64,000 nt of DNA from Christensenellaceae bacterium Phil1 (lineage in GTDB: Bacteria; Bacillota; Clostridia; Christensenellales; CAG-138): positions 30,265 through 94,264 of the forward strand of contig MSGS01000066.1 in assembly GCA_001940855.1 (NCBI GenBank), in the 5' to 3' direction. A program made the translations under genes and the position numbers. Every line of letters starts with the position of its first letter. Within the stretch, counting starts at the first letter, position 1. Positions 30,217-40,100 of the stretch are shown in pieces. The notes under the pieces were generated by a model. It did no database searches, was not told the origin of the DNA, and saw only the letters and a list, made by a program, of their open reading frames with translations.

Positions 30217-33200
30217 ATGAAAAACAAGTTTAAGAAGAACGGAAGGCGGCTTCTGGCGGCTATTCTCTGCCTTGTTATGGCGGTTATGGCATTGCCGATG
30301 TCCGCCTTTGCGTGGACAAGCGAGGAAGGCGTTAGCTGCACTTCCTCATTCGGGGACTACTATGTCGGCTCTGACGGAGGATACTATCGCAGCAAATCCT
30401 CTTATTCGTTCATCGTGTACGACAGCGACGGCAACACTTCTGTAAGAACAATCAGCGCAGGCAACGCCAAGCGCAAATACCTGATGACTGACAGCAGCGG
30501 AACGCACCAAGTTTACTGCGTGGAGTCTGGTATTGATTTTAATACGGGAAACAGTTATGTATCCAAGAATGGCAAAAACAGCTCCTATTTTCGCAAGCTG
30601 CCGACCGAAGCGCAGTTCGGCGTAATGATGGCTTTGATGTACGGTTGGCACGAGGGAAAATCCTCGCCCGTTGCAGGCACGAACACAGGCGATTATGCGT
30701 TTGCGACCCAAACGATTATCTGGGAATATCAGCAGCAGCTCCGCACAAGCCCGTCCGACCTGCACAGCGCAAACGGCATTGATGCGGACACTTACCGCTA
30801 TTCCCTAAAGGGCAGACCTGCCGAGAAGTGTTATGACTGGATTTTGTCGCAGATGGCAAGTCACTACACCATTCCGAGCTTTGCCGCAAGAAATCAGAAC
30901 AAGGCAGACACCTATACGCTCAAATATAATCCCGACAAGCAGAATTACAGCTTGACCCTTACCGACACAAACAACACCCTCGCCAATCTAAGCCTTTCGG
31001 CAAGCGGCATTAAGGTGTCCAGAAGCGGAAATCAGTACACCTTTACAAGCGACAAAATGATTACTTCGCCTATTACGGTATCCGCACAGAAAGCCGTTAG
31101 TCTGGATTGCGACGAAATGCTTATCTGGGGCTGCGTAGGCAAGCAAACAATGGTTTCAGGAGCTTCCGACCCTGTATATTTCTATTTTAAGATTGATACC
31201 GAAACCTACGGAACGGGTCTTATCAAAAAGACTTCTGAGGACGGTGTTGTATCTGGCATCAAATTCAATATTTCTGGCAACGGCGTAAATCAAACCGTCG
31301 TGACCAAAGCAGACGGCACGGTAGATATTTCTTTGATGCCGGGGGTCTACACCGTCACAGAACAGCCGATTGACCGATATGAGCCGCAGAGCGTTCAGAG
31401 AATTACTATTGTAAGCGGTCACACCTCTACCGTGACCTTCAGCAATACGCTGAAGCGTGGAAGTCTGGAGATTATCAAAAGCTCCGAGGACAATCTGGTG
31501 GAAGGAGTGAAATTCCATCTTTACGGCACATCTTTAAGCGGTCTGCCCGTTGATGAATACGCCGTGACCGACGAAAACGGCGTTGCAAAATTTGAAAATG
31601 TGCTTATCAGCGGCGCTGACCCTTACACCGTAGAGGAAATTGACACGGCGACACGCTATGTTATTCCCGCTTCTCAGACTGCGCCTATCGAATGGGAAAA
31701 GGTAACGAGCCGTAGCTTTACAAACATTCTCAAAAAATTCAATGTGACCGTAACGAAATCCGATGCGGAGATGGGTACGGCACAGGGCGACGCTTCTCTT
31801 GCGGGTGCGGTCTACGGCATTTATAAAGGCGAAGAACTCATTGACACCTACACGACCGATAAAAACGGTCAGTTTACGACGAAGTATTATGTGTGCGGCA
31901 ACGATTGGACTGTCCGAGAAATCAGCCCGTCCGAGGGCTATCTGCTCGACAGAACAATCCACAAGGTAGGCGCAGAACCAGAGCTTTATACCGTGGAGTT
32001 TAATTCTACCGCAAATGATGTGACCGAGCAGGTCATCAAGGGCAATATCGCCATTATCAAGCATACTGACAACGGCGAAACGCAGATTGAAACACCCGAA
32101 ACAGGCGCAGCCTTTGAAGTGTTCCGCAAGGCGGCAGGCAACTTTGATGCCGCAAAGGAAACCGAGCGAGATATTCTCACTTGTGATGAAAACGGCTTTG
32201 CCCAGACAAAGGATATGCCTTACGGTATCTACACCGTCCGCCAGACCTCTGGTTGGGAGGGGCGTGAGCTGATGAAGCCCTTTGATGTGTTTATCAGCAA
32301 GGACGGTCAGACCTACCGCTATCTTATCAACAACGCAAACTTTGAAAGCTATATCAAGGTCGTGAAGAAAGATGCGGAAACGGGCAACACCATTCCGTAT
32401 GCAGGCGCAGGCTTCCAGATTTACGACCCGAACGGAAACCTTGTGAAAATGACCTTCACCTATCCCGAAGTGACGACCATTGATACCTTTTATACCACAG
32501 CCGACGGCGAGCTTATTACGCCGCAGACCTTGGAATACGGCAAGGGCTATTCTCTGGTTGAGGTACAAGCGCCGTATGGCTATGTGCTGAACTCCGACCC
32601 TGTCTATTTTGATGTGATGCAGGAAAACTCCGAGATTGACAGCGGCATTACCGTCATTGAGGTGGTACGCTCCAATGTGGCGCAGAAAGGCACGATTACC
32701 GTATCCAAATCGGGCGAAGTGTTCAGCTCCGTCAATGAAGCAGGCGGCTTGTATCAGCCCGTCTATGCGGTGCGTGGGCTTGAGGGCGCAGTTTATGAGA
32801 TTACCGCCGCCGAGGATATTCACACGCTGGACGGTACGCTCAGAGCTTCTAAGGGCGAGGTTGTCGATACCGTTACCACAGGTGCAGACGGCACGGCGGT
32901 AAGCAAGGAACTCTATCTCGGCAAATACGAGGTCAAGGAAATCACAGCTCCGTTTGGAATGGTGCTGAACGAGGAAACTCACGCCGTTGAGCTTGTATAT
33001 GCGGGTCAGAATGTCGCTGTTACTGAAACCGCCACTTCTTTCTATAACGAAAGGCAGCGTGTAGAAATCGACCTTATCAAGCGTCTTATGACGGACGAAG
33101 CCTACGGCATCGGCAAGAACGGCGAAATTTTTGATGTAACCTTTGGCTTGTACGCTGAAAAGGAACTGACGGCGGCAGACGGCACGGTTATCCCTGCTGA

Positions 33201-34413
33201 CGGTCTGATTGAGATTATCTCTCTTGACGAGAATGGAAACGGCAAGGTCAAAACCGACCTGCCTATCGGGAGCTACTATGCAAAAGAGCTTGCGACCAAT
33301 TCCGCATATATCTTGAACGGGCAGAAATATCCCGTCACTTTCGAGTATGCGGGACAGGAAACGGCTACTGTTCACATCACAGCCAACGACGGCGAAGCCA
33401 TTGAGAATGACATCATTTACGGCTCTGTAAGCGGTAAGAAATCCGACGAGGACGGCAACGCTCTCGGCGGTGCGGTTATCGGCATTTTCAAGACAGGCAC
33501 AGAGAAATTCACAACCGAAAACGCCATCCAGACTACCGTTACGGCTGCTGACGGCAGCTTTTCTTTTGAAAAAGTGCCGTATGGAACTTGGGTCATCCGT
33601 GAAATCGAAAGCCCGACAGGTTTTGTACTCTCCGAGGAAGAAATCACGGTCACAATCGGTGCGGTTGATGAAGTCGTGGAAATCGAGTTTGTCAATTACT
33701 TCATTAAGGGCAATATCGAATTGACTAAGGTCGATAAGGACTACCCCGACAACAAGCTCATAGGGGCAGAATTTGAGGTCTATGCCGATACCAACGGTGA
33801 CGGCAAGCTGGATAACGGCGATAAACTGCTTGGAACAATGACCGAGCTTGACGGCGGCGTTTATCAGATGAAGGAGCTTCGCTACGGAAAGTACCTTGTC
33901 CGTGAGAAAACTGCGCCGACAGGCTTTGTGCTTGACGAGAATGTATATTCCGTGTCCATTGAGGAAAACGGCAAGACCTATATCGTTGAAAACGAGGCAG
34001 GCGTGGGCTTTGTCAATGCGGCGCAGAAAGGCTCTCTTAAAATCGTAAAGACTTCTTCTGACGGTAAGATTGAGGGCTTCTCATTCCGTGTGACGGGTGC
34101 TAACGGCTATGACCAGACCTTTAAGACCGACAAAAACGGCGAAATCTTTATTGAGGGTCTGCGAATTGGCGAATACACCGTATCCGAGGTAAACGACAGC
34201 GTTTCCGCAGGATATATCCTGCCTGCCGACAAGCAGGCTACGGTCAAGGTCGGTGCTACCACCATCGTTGAGATGCACAACGAGCTTCGTGATACCCCGA
34301 AAACGGGCGATGATTTTAATCTTGCCTTGTGGGTAAGCCTTGCGGCTGCTTCTGTTCTGGGTGCAGGTGTTCTCGGCTTCGCAGGCTTTAAGAAAAAGAA
34401 AAAGGAGGACTGA
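30217..34413 (+). CDS. Sortase-anchored thioester-domain adhesin with SpaA/Cna-B repeats
   Basis: A 1398-aa surface protein. A signal peptide ends at about residue 32 (MSAFA-WTS). A thioester (TED/TQXA) domain follows: the reactive cysteine is Cys101 in VYCVESG and the partner glutamine is Gln165 in ATQTIIWEYQ. Then come about ten Cna-B/SpaA-type beta-sandwich domains of about 85-110 aa, each ending in a YxVxE-type strand (for example YTVTEQP, YEVKEITAP, WVIREIESPTGF) and likely carrying intramolecular isopeptide bonds. It ends with TPKTGD (sortase motif variant), a membrane helix and KKKKK. TED proteins bond covalently to host or partner surface amines, so a role in mating contact or adhesion is likely. 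Confidence 0.9.
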   Translation: MKNKFKKNGRRLLAAILCLVMAVMALPMSAFAWTSEEGVSCTSSFGDYYVGSDGGYYRSKSSYSFIVYDSDGNTSVRTISAGNAKRKYLMTDSSGTHQVYCVESGIDFNTGNSYVSKNGKNSSYFRKLPTEAQFGVMMALMYGWHEGKSSPVAGTNTGDYAFATQTIIWEYQQQLRTSPSDLHSANGIDADTYRYSLKGRPAEKCYDWILSQMASHYTIPSFAARNQNKADTYTLKYNPDKQNYSLTLTDTNNTLANLSLSASGIKVSRSGNQYTFTSDKMITSPITVSAQKAVSLDCDEMLIWGCVGKQTMVSGASDPVYFYFKIDTETYGTGLIKKTSEDGVVSGIKFNISGNGVNQTVVTKADGTVDISLMPGVYTVTEQPIDRYEPQSVQRITIVSGHTSTVTFSNTLKRGSLEIIKSSEDNLVEGVKFHLYGTSLSGLPVDEYAVTDENGVAKFENVLISGADPYTVEEIDTATRYVIPASQTAPIEWEKVTSRSFTNILKKFNVTVTKSDAEMGTAQGDASLAGAVYGIYKGEELIDTYTTDKNGQFTTKYYVCGNDWTVREISPSEGYLLDRTIHKVGAEPELYTVEFNSTANDVTEQVIKGNIAIIKHTDNGETQIETPETGAAFEVFRKAAGNFDAAKETERDILTCDENGFAQTKDMPYGIYTVRQTSGWEGRELMKPFDVFISKDGQTYRYLINNANFESYIKVVKKDAETGNTIPYAGAGFQIYDPNGNLVKMTFTYPEVTTIDTFYTTADGELITPQTLEYGKGYSLVEVQAPYGYVLNSDPVYFDVMQENSEIDSGITVIEVVRSNVAQKGTITVSKSGEVFSSVNEAGGLYQPVYAVRGLEGAVYEITAAEDIHTLDGTLRASKGEVVDTVTTGADGTAVSKELYLGKYEVKEITAPFGMVLNEETHAVELVYAGQNVAVTETATSFYNERQRVEIDLIKRLMTDEAYGIGKNGEIFDVTFGLYAEKELTAADGTVIPADGLIEIISLDENGNGKVKTDLPIGSYYAKELATNSAYILNGQKYPVTFEYAGQETATVHITANDGEAIENDIIYGSVSGKKSDEDGNALGGAVIGIFKTGTEKFTTENAIQTTVTAADGSFSFEKVPYGTWVIREIESPTGFVLSEEEITVTIGAVDEVVEIEFVNYFIKGNIELTKVDKDYPDNKLIGAEFEVYADTNGDGKLDNGDKLLGTMTELDGGVYQMKELRYGKYLVREKTAPTGFVLDENVYSVSIEENGKTYIVENEAGVGFVNAAQKGSLKIVKTSSDGKIEGFSFRVTGANGYDQTFKTDKNGEIFIEGLRIGEYTVSEVNDSVSAGYILPADKQATVKVGATTIVEMHNELRDTPKTGDDFNLALWVSLAAASVLGAGVLGFAGFKKKKKED

Positions 34414-34416
34414 TTT

Positions 34417-34506
34417 ATGGAAGCAAAGAACATTATTGCAATCGTGCTTGTGGTGTTTATCGTAGGCGCTGCGGTATGGCTGAATATCCGTAACAGAAAG
34501 AAGTAA
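34417..34506 (+). CDS. 29-aa single-helix membrane protein
   Basis: The product is one hydrophobic helix (IIAIVLVVFIVGAAVWL) between a short acidic start and a basic end (NRKK). AAGGAGG lies 8 nt before the ATG, only 3 bp after the adhesin stop, so it is translated. Similar tiny proteins sit at this place in related elements; function unknown. Confidence 0.65.
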   Translation: MEAKNIIAIVLVVFIVGAAVWLNIRNRKK

Positions 34507-34561
34507 CAAGCGTCGGGGCGGCTGAAAAAGCCGCTCCTTTGCTGTTTATGGAGGTAAATCT

Positions 34562-34864
34562 ATGAGAAATCTCAAAACCATTGAGGGCAAGGTCAGAGCC
34601 GTTCTGCAAAAGGACGAGGAAGCCCGAAACGATGATATGCTGCTGTATTTGAAGGTCTGCAATGGCTGTCTGAAAGATACAGGGGCAATGCCCTTTGCCG
34701 AGGTAATAGCTCAGTATAAATATCTGGGACTGCCGAGCTTTGAGAGCGTCGGCAGGACACGCCGCAAATTACAGGCGCAATATCCAGAGCTTATGGGAAA
34801 CGCCCGTGTAAGGCGGCTTCGTGCCGCAGGCGAAAAGGCGTACCGCAAATACGCAAAGGAATGA
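34562..34864 (+). CDS. Small basic ICE protein
   Basis: 100 aa, helical, basic C-terminus (RVRRLRAAGEKAYRKYAKE). The segment with FAEVIAQYKYLGLPSFESVGRTRRKLQ has the look of a winged-helix or HTH unit, so DNA binding is possible. A GGAGG precedes the ATG. Conserved hypothetical in this type of element. Confidence 0.7.
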   Translation: MRNLKTIEGKVRAVLQKDEEARNDDMLLYLKVCNGCLKDTGAMPFAEVIAQYKYLGLPSFESVGRTRRKLQAQYPELMGNARVRRLRAAGEKAYRKYAKE

Positions 34865-34872
34865 GGTGCAAG

Positions 34873-35142
34873 ATGGAGGAAAAACGGATAAACAGCGGTT
34901 ATGAAATTATAGAGAGCCATACTATCGGGAGTAATGAGCTTGTTATCGGTCATAACGACAAAGCACCCAACCCCTATGTGTGTTGGTACTGCAAAAACGG
35001 CTCGGATTATTTCTGGGGATATTACTGCAATCAGTTGTCCGAAGCAAGGAAAAAGCTGAATGAACGCTATCGGCGGGAGTGCCGTATGCCCTACAATCAG
35101 CCCGATAAAAGCCAGAAAAGCCGTGATGACCGTGAACGATAA
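34873..35142 (+). CDS. ICE hypothetical protein with a repeated YEII domain
   Basis: About 89 aa. The N-terminal YEIIESHTIGSNELVIGHN, followed by PYVCWYC, is a short form of the start of the 200-aa protein at 35271 (YEIIQSIYIGDKEVVFGVD ... PFMVCCC), so the two share a domain. The start at 34873 fits the GAGGTG upstream; an in-frame ATG at 34861 overlaps the previous stop. Function unknown. Confidence 0.6.
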   Translation: MEEKRINSGYEIIESHTIGSNELVIGHNDKAPNPYVCWYCKNGSDYFWGYYCNQLSEARKKLNERYRRECRMPYNQPDKSQKSRDDRER

Positions 35143-35278
35143 AATGGTATATGACTGCAAGACCTGTCCTTATCCCCGATATAAGGACGGATCTGTTATT
35201 TTCTGCGATGTCTGTATCCGAAAGATTTTAGACGAGCAGAAGGAGAAAAAAGAACGAAAGGAGCAGCCGAATGAGTGA
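35126..35278 (+). CDS. Small zinc-ribbon ICE protein
   Basis: 50 aa with two CxxC pairs (CKTCPYPRY and FCDVC), a minimal zinc ribbon, and a highly charged tail (EQKEKKERKEQ). It overlaps the upstream gene's end by 17 bp and the next gene's start by 8 bp, consistent with a tightly packed operon. A second ATG at 35144 could also be the start. Confidence 0.55.
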   Translation: MTVNDKMVYDCKTCPYPRYKDGSVIFCDVCIRKILDEQKEKKERKEQPNE

Positions 35279-35873
35279 GGAAAAGAGAAAACTCGGTGAT
35301 TACGAGATTATCCAGAGCATCTATATCGGAGATAAAGAGGTCGTGTTCGGCGTAGACAAAAAAGACCCGTATCCCTTTATGGTATGCTGCTGCGACTATC
35401 ACAACCCTCTGTCAGCGGCGTGGCCGACAGAGGGTGTTGCTTCGGACGATTATCTGGAAGCAATGCAGATTTTTGTTGACCGAGTACAGTCGCAGATTGA
35501 CCGCACCAAAGAGGAGCTTGCCAAATTTCCCTTTGACAAGACCGTGTTTACAAAGGAGCATTGTATCCCCGATGACGGTATGCGTAACATTGTGGGCAAG
35601 GTCGTCGTTATCAATTCCGAACCGAAACGCTATGAATATCAGCATCCCGCCTATCGGCTTGTGTTGGCTGACGGAGGAAACGGAGCTATCGGCGGCAGAG
35701 GTCGGGCGGTGTTCGGCACTTGCCTTGCCACAGGCGAACAAGCCAGATGGGAAAGGTACGATGTGCTTGGCGAAATCAAGCCCGAATGTATGCCCGATTG
35801 GGCAAAGGAAGCACTTGCTAAAATCAAGGCGCAGGAAAAAGAGAAAAAGCAGAAAAGTCGGGAGGAACGCTGA
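35271..35873 (+). CDS. ICE hypothetical protein with YEII domain
   Basis: 200 aa. The N-terminal 60 residues match the domain of the protein at 34873; the rest contains a beta-rich region (YRLVLADGGNGAIGGRGRAVFGT) and a basic, coiled C-terminal tail (AKIKAQEKEKKQKSREER). AAAGGAG precedes the ATG. Found in many Clostridia elements; no function known to me. Confidence 0.65.
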   Translation: MSEEKRKLGDYEIIQSIYIGDKEVVFGVDKKDPYPFMVCCCDYHNPLSAAWPTEGVASDDYLEAMQIFVDRVQSQIDRTKEELAKFPFDKTVFTKEHCIPDDGMRNIVGKVVVINSEPKRYEYQHPAYRLVLADGGNGAIGGRGRAVFGTCLATGEQARWERYDVLGEIKPECMPDWAKEALAKIKAQEKEKKQKSREER

Positions 35874-35874
35874 T

Positions 35875-36573
35875 ATGGAGATACGAGCCTTAACCCCTGC
35901 CGAGCAGAAATACACCTATGCTCAGAGTATGCAGCTTGAGGGACAAACCGCCAATATCGGTCATCTGCGTGGAGATTTTGACAGCTCTGGATACGGCTTT
36001 TATACCACTTGGACGGACACCCGAACACAATGGAAAACGGACGAGTTCAAGGTGGAGTTTGACGAAGTTATCAATGCTCTGCGCTCCGATAAATACGGAC
36101 TGCTGAAAAGCCGTTCCGCTATGAGTGCGTATGCAAGGCAGTATGCGGACAGCACCTTTAAGGGGAGCTATTGCACGGAGTACGGTCTCCGAGTGGATAC
36201 GGAGAAACACGCCTATCTGCTGCGCTGCAACCCCACAAGGGGCGACTACAATTTTTATTGCTACTGCTTTGTAAAGGAATGGCTTGATAAACACATTCAG
36301 AAAGCCGAGCAAGGTATTCGATTTATTGACCCGAACTATAAGGAACTGTTCCGTATCCCCGACGGCGGCAGGATAATCGTAACGACCTCTTGGGGAGAAA
36401 AACGGGAGTACCCCTGCCGCTTTGTTGATGAATGTCATACCGAGGTCGGCAACAACATTTTTCATATCTGCGAGTTTGCCGAGCGTATGCAGCAGAACGG
36501 GGCGACCTACGAGCCGAATCAGGCGGAGCAGCCGCCCCAGAAAGCACCGAGGAAAAACGACTATGAACGATAA
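35875..36573 (+). CDS. Conserved ICE accessory protein
   Basis: 232 aa starting MEIRALTPAEQKYTYAQS right after the previous stop (TGATATG). Contains GHLRGDFDSSG, a phrase typical of a conserved protein of CTn elements, and FIDECHTEVGNN. Such proteins are annotated only as hypothetical. Its place immediately before the helicase/methylase suggests a role in DNA processing after transfer. Confidence 0.7.
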   Translation: MEIRALTPAEQKYTYAQSMQLEGQTANIGHLRGDFDSSGYGFYTTWTDTRTQWKTDEFKVEFDEVINALRSDKYGLLKSRSAMSAYARQYADSTFKGSYCTEYGLRVDTEKHAYLLRCNPTRGDYNFYCYCFVKEWLDKHIQKAEQGIRFIDPNYKELFRIPDGGRIIVTTSWGEKREYPCRFVDECHTEVGNNIFHICEFAERMQQNGATYEPNQAEQPPQKAPRKNDYER

Positions 36574-36587
36574 AGGAGAATTGCGAT

Positions 36588-36797
36588 ATGGCTGTTAATC
36601 AGAAAGCCGTCAAGGTATTGAATAAGGTTTTGGAAGCAGGCTTTACCGATGAAAAGACAATTTCCGCTATGACTATGGACGATGTTCTCTCTATGCAGGG
36701 TATCACGGTTGCGGACATTGCCCTTATCAACGACCTGCAAAAGAGCATTAAAGCAAACAAGGTCATTTCCTTTCTCGGCGGTGCTGCCGATGAGTAA
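36588..36797 (+). CDS. Small helical ICE protein
   Basis: 69 aa, almost entirely helical; the stretch TDEKTISAMTMDDVLSMQGIT resembles a helix-hairpin or HTH-like unit. A GGAG site precedes the ATG. It lies 43 bp before the helicase/methylase gene and is a usual companion of it. Confidence 0.65.
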   Translation: MAVNQKAVKVLNKVLEAGFTDEKTISAMTMDDVLSMQGITVADIALINDLQKSIKANKVISFLGGAADE

Positions 36798-36840
36798 GAA
36801 AGACCGAATAACGAAAGCGGAATAAGGAGGTGCAAATTCA

Positions 36841-36921
36841 ATGGCTGCGAAGTATCAGCTAATTACGGAGCTGTATCGGCGCACAGGTATTGCGGTTGCG
36901 AAAAATCCGCAGGCGTGGTAG
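36841..36921 (+). pseudogene. 5' end of the helicase/methylase gene, ending at an amber codon
   Basis: ATG at 36841 with AAGGAGG upstream begins MAAKYQLITELYRRTGIAVA...NPQAW and then meets TAG at 36919-36921. The frame continues without a break as SFLAAACRNYKCRFDEQLLIYAQRP, the expected family sequence, and joins the large frame from 37180. Family members have Q here, and CAG to TAG is one base, so this is a nonsense mutation, not a wrong start. Confidence 0.8.
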
Positions 36922-37179
36922 AGCTTTTTAGCTGCTGCTTGCCGCAACTATAAATGCCGCTTTGACGAACAGCTTTTAATCTATGCACAACGCCCAGACG
37001 CTATCGCCGTTGCAGAGCTTGACACTTGGAATAAGCGTTTTAAGCGTTGGGTAAACAAAGACAGTAAGGGTATCGCCGTTTTCGACCCGAAGGGTCGCAG
37101 GAATACGCTGAAATACTATTTTGATGTTTCGGACACGCACGACGGATATTACGGCAGCCGCCCTGTCCCGATATGGCAG

Positions 37180-40100
37180 ATGAACGGACGATACGAGCAG
37201 GCGGTTATTGAAAGGCTCTCCGATAGGTTTGGTAATACGGAAAGCACCAACCTTGCTTCTGCCTTAACGGAAACGGCAAAGAACGCCGTTGAGGATAATC
37301 TTCAAGATTATTTCTCTCAGCTCAAAGGTTTCACAAGGGACAGCTTCTTGGAGGAATTGGACGACTTTAATGTGGAGGTCTGTTACAGGCGTTTGGTAAC
37401 GAACAGCGTTGCATTTATGCTGATGAGCCGCTGCGGTCTGGATACAAACGAGCATTTTGACCGAGAGGATTTTGAGGACATTATCAATTTCAATACGCCT
37501 GCGACTATTAACGCCCTCGGCATTGCCACAAGCGACATTTCCGAAATGGCTCTCAAGAAAATTTCTCTTGCGATACAAAATCTGCAAATCGCAGAGAAAG
37601 GCACAAATCGCACCTTTGTACCCGAAAGCAAAAGCCAATATAATATAGGCAGAATACAACCCGAAAGGAGCGAAAATAATGGACGCAATCACTTACAGCA
37701 GGCAGGGCGATTATCTTATTCCCGACCTGACATTACCGACCGAGCAAGAAATTCCGCTTGGCAGATACGCACAGATGCACAGGAGTTATCTGGAGCAGCA
37801 CAAGCGAGTGACCTATCTCAATCTGCTGACATCGGGCAAGCTGAAGGAGCATCTGTATCAGACCGAGCAGACGGCTCTCCAGAGGTTGGAGCTTCTGACG
37901 AAGCAGCTTTCAGCCGAACAGGGCGTGACGGAGGAACTGAAAGAGAAAGCCCCGATGCAGTGGGTACAGAGAATGAACAACATCCGCAGTCAAGCGGAGG
38001 AAGTGATTATGACCGAGCTGATTTACAAGTAAGCGTTGCCGACGCAGATGAGGTCAAGGTCAATCTTCCCACCGTAGAGGAACAAATCGAAATGATAGCT
38101 GAAGCAGAGGACGAAAAATCCTCTGCTTTTGCTGTTTCGCAGGAAGATATTGACTCTGTTCTGACAAGAGGAAGCGGCATTCAAAACGGAAAATACCGTA
38201 TCTATCGTCAGTTTCAGAAATATGAGGACAGCAAAAGTAATATCGCTTTTCTCAAAAAGGAGTACGGCATAGGCGGCGGGACGCACTTTTACCCCGACGG
38301 AACAAACGGCAGCGAATGGCACGATGGCAAAGGCATCGGCATTGAAAAGCACGGGTCATATACAAACCCAGACTTGCGGCTCAGTTGGTCTAAGGTTGAA
38401 AAGCGGTTGCGTGAGCTGATAAAGGCAGACCGCTATCTCAATCCGAAAGAAAAGGAACACTATCCCGAATTTCTGGAAAGCGTGTCAGCTCCTCAATATG
38501 AAATCGACACCCAAAGAAAAATCCTGCGGCAGCGTTTTATCGACGCTAACCGTGACCTGCCGCCTGCTGACAAACGGGATACCCTTGCCTTGCGTCTGTC
38601 GGACTTTATCCGTGACTTGGACGGGTACGAAAAAGACCTGTTATCCAATGGGGAGTGCTCCGACCTTGCCGATGTTACGGCTGAGCAAATGGAACAGCAC
38701 TTGTCTGACCCTGCTACCGTTCAACAGCTCCTTGATTTTCTTACCCAGATACAATGGAAAACGACATCGGTTTTCAGCCGCAGCAATGCGTGGAAATTTT
38801 CCGAGGAATTGCGGGAGCTGTATCCGCTTCGCTATCTCTACAACGAGGGCGATGTAGTGTATATCGGTGCAGACAAATACGAAATCACAGATTTTGACGA
38901 AAACGCTGTGTCGCTCCGAAATGCAGAGTTTCCGTTGTTCGGCAAGGAATACAGCCGAGAAGATTTTGAGGAAAAGCTCAAGGAAAATCCCGCAAACGAC
39001 CATCTGAAAGTTGTCGTGACCGAAAAGCAGAGGACAGAAGCACCGTCCGAGAAAAAGCCAGACGGAATACAGTTTTCTATCGGCTTTTCCAAACACCCTG
39101 CTTTTTACGACAGGCGGCTTAATGACCGTTATACGGATTTGAGCTTTGCCCTTGGAAACAAGCTGCTTGGTATTCTGGACGAAAAGCAGCACCGAGAGCG
39201 TGAAAGCAAGGAAATCGGTTGGTATCACAAGACGGATTTTGAAATTACAGCCACCGTCGGTGGCGAGGACTTTCACTATGAGGGGCGCTTTGATATTGGC
39301 GACGGTGAGGGCGACCTTATCGGCAAGGAAATCACGATAGACAACCGCAAATATGTTGTGGAGAGCGTCGGCAGGATAAGCGGCGATGTGTCCATGCGTG
39401 ACATCACTTTTCAGAACAACACAGGCCTTCCTATCAACCGAGTGGAGAAAATCGGCTATATCCGAAGCCTTTTGGAACAGGCAAAAACCGAATTACCGCC
39501 CGAAGAAAAAGCGGAGGCACCAGCCGTTTTATCTGCTGACCGTCACAATTTCCGCATTACCGATGACACGCTCGGCGTAGGCGTAGCAAAAGAAAAGTTC
39601 AGGGGCAATATGGCGGCTATCAATCTTCTGCACGAGCTTGAAATCGAAAACCGCCTTGCCACACCCGAAGAACAGGAAATCCTATCTCGGTATGTCGGTT
39701 GGGGCGGTTTGTCTATGGCGTTTGACGAACACAATGCGGCTTGGGCTGACGAGTTTAAGGAGCTGTATGCGAGACTATCCCCAGAGGAATACAGCGCCGC
39801 TATGGAGTCAACGCTGACCGCATTTTATACGCCGCCCATTGTTATCAAGGCAATGTACGAAGCGCTTGACCGCTTGGGCTTCTCACAGGGTAACATCTTG
39901 GAGCCTTCCTGCGGCACGGGTAATTTCTTTGGCTTGCTGCCAGAAAGTATGGCAGGCTCAAAGCTCCACGGCATAGAGTTAGACCCGCTGACAGGTAAAA
40001 TCGCAAAGCAGCTCTACCAGAAAGCCGATATTGCCATAGAGGGCTTTGAGCAAACAAAGCTCCCAGACGACCATTTTGATGTGGTTATCGGCAATGTGCC

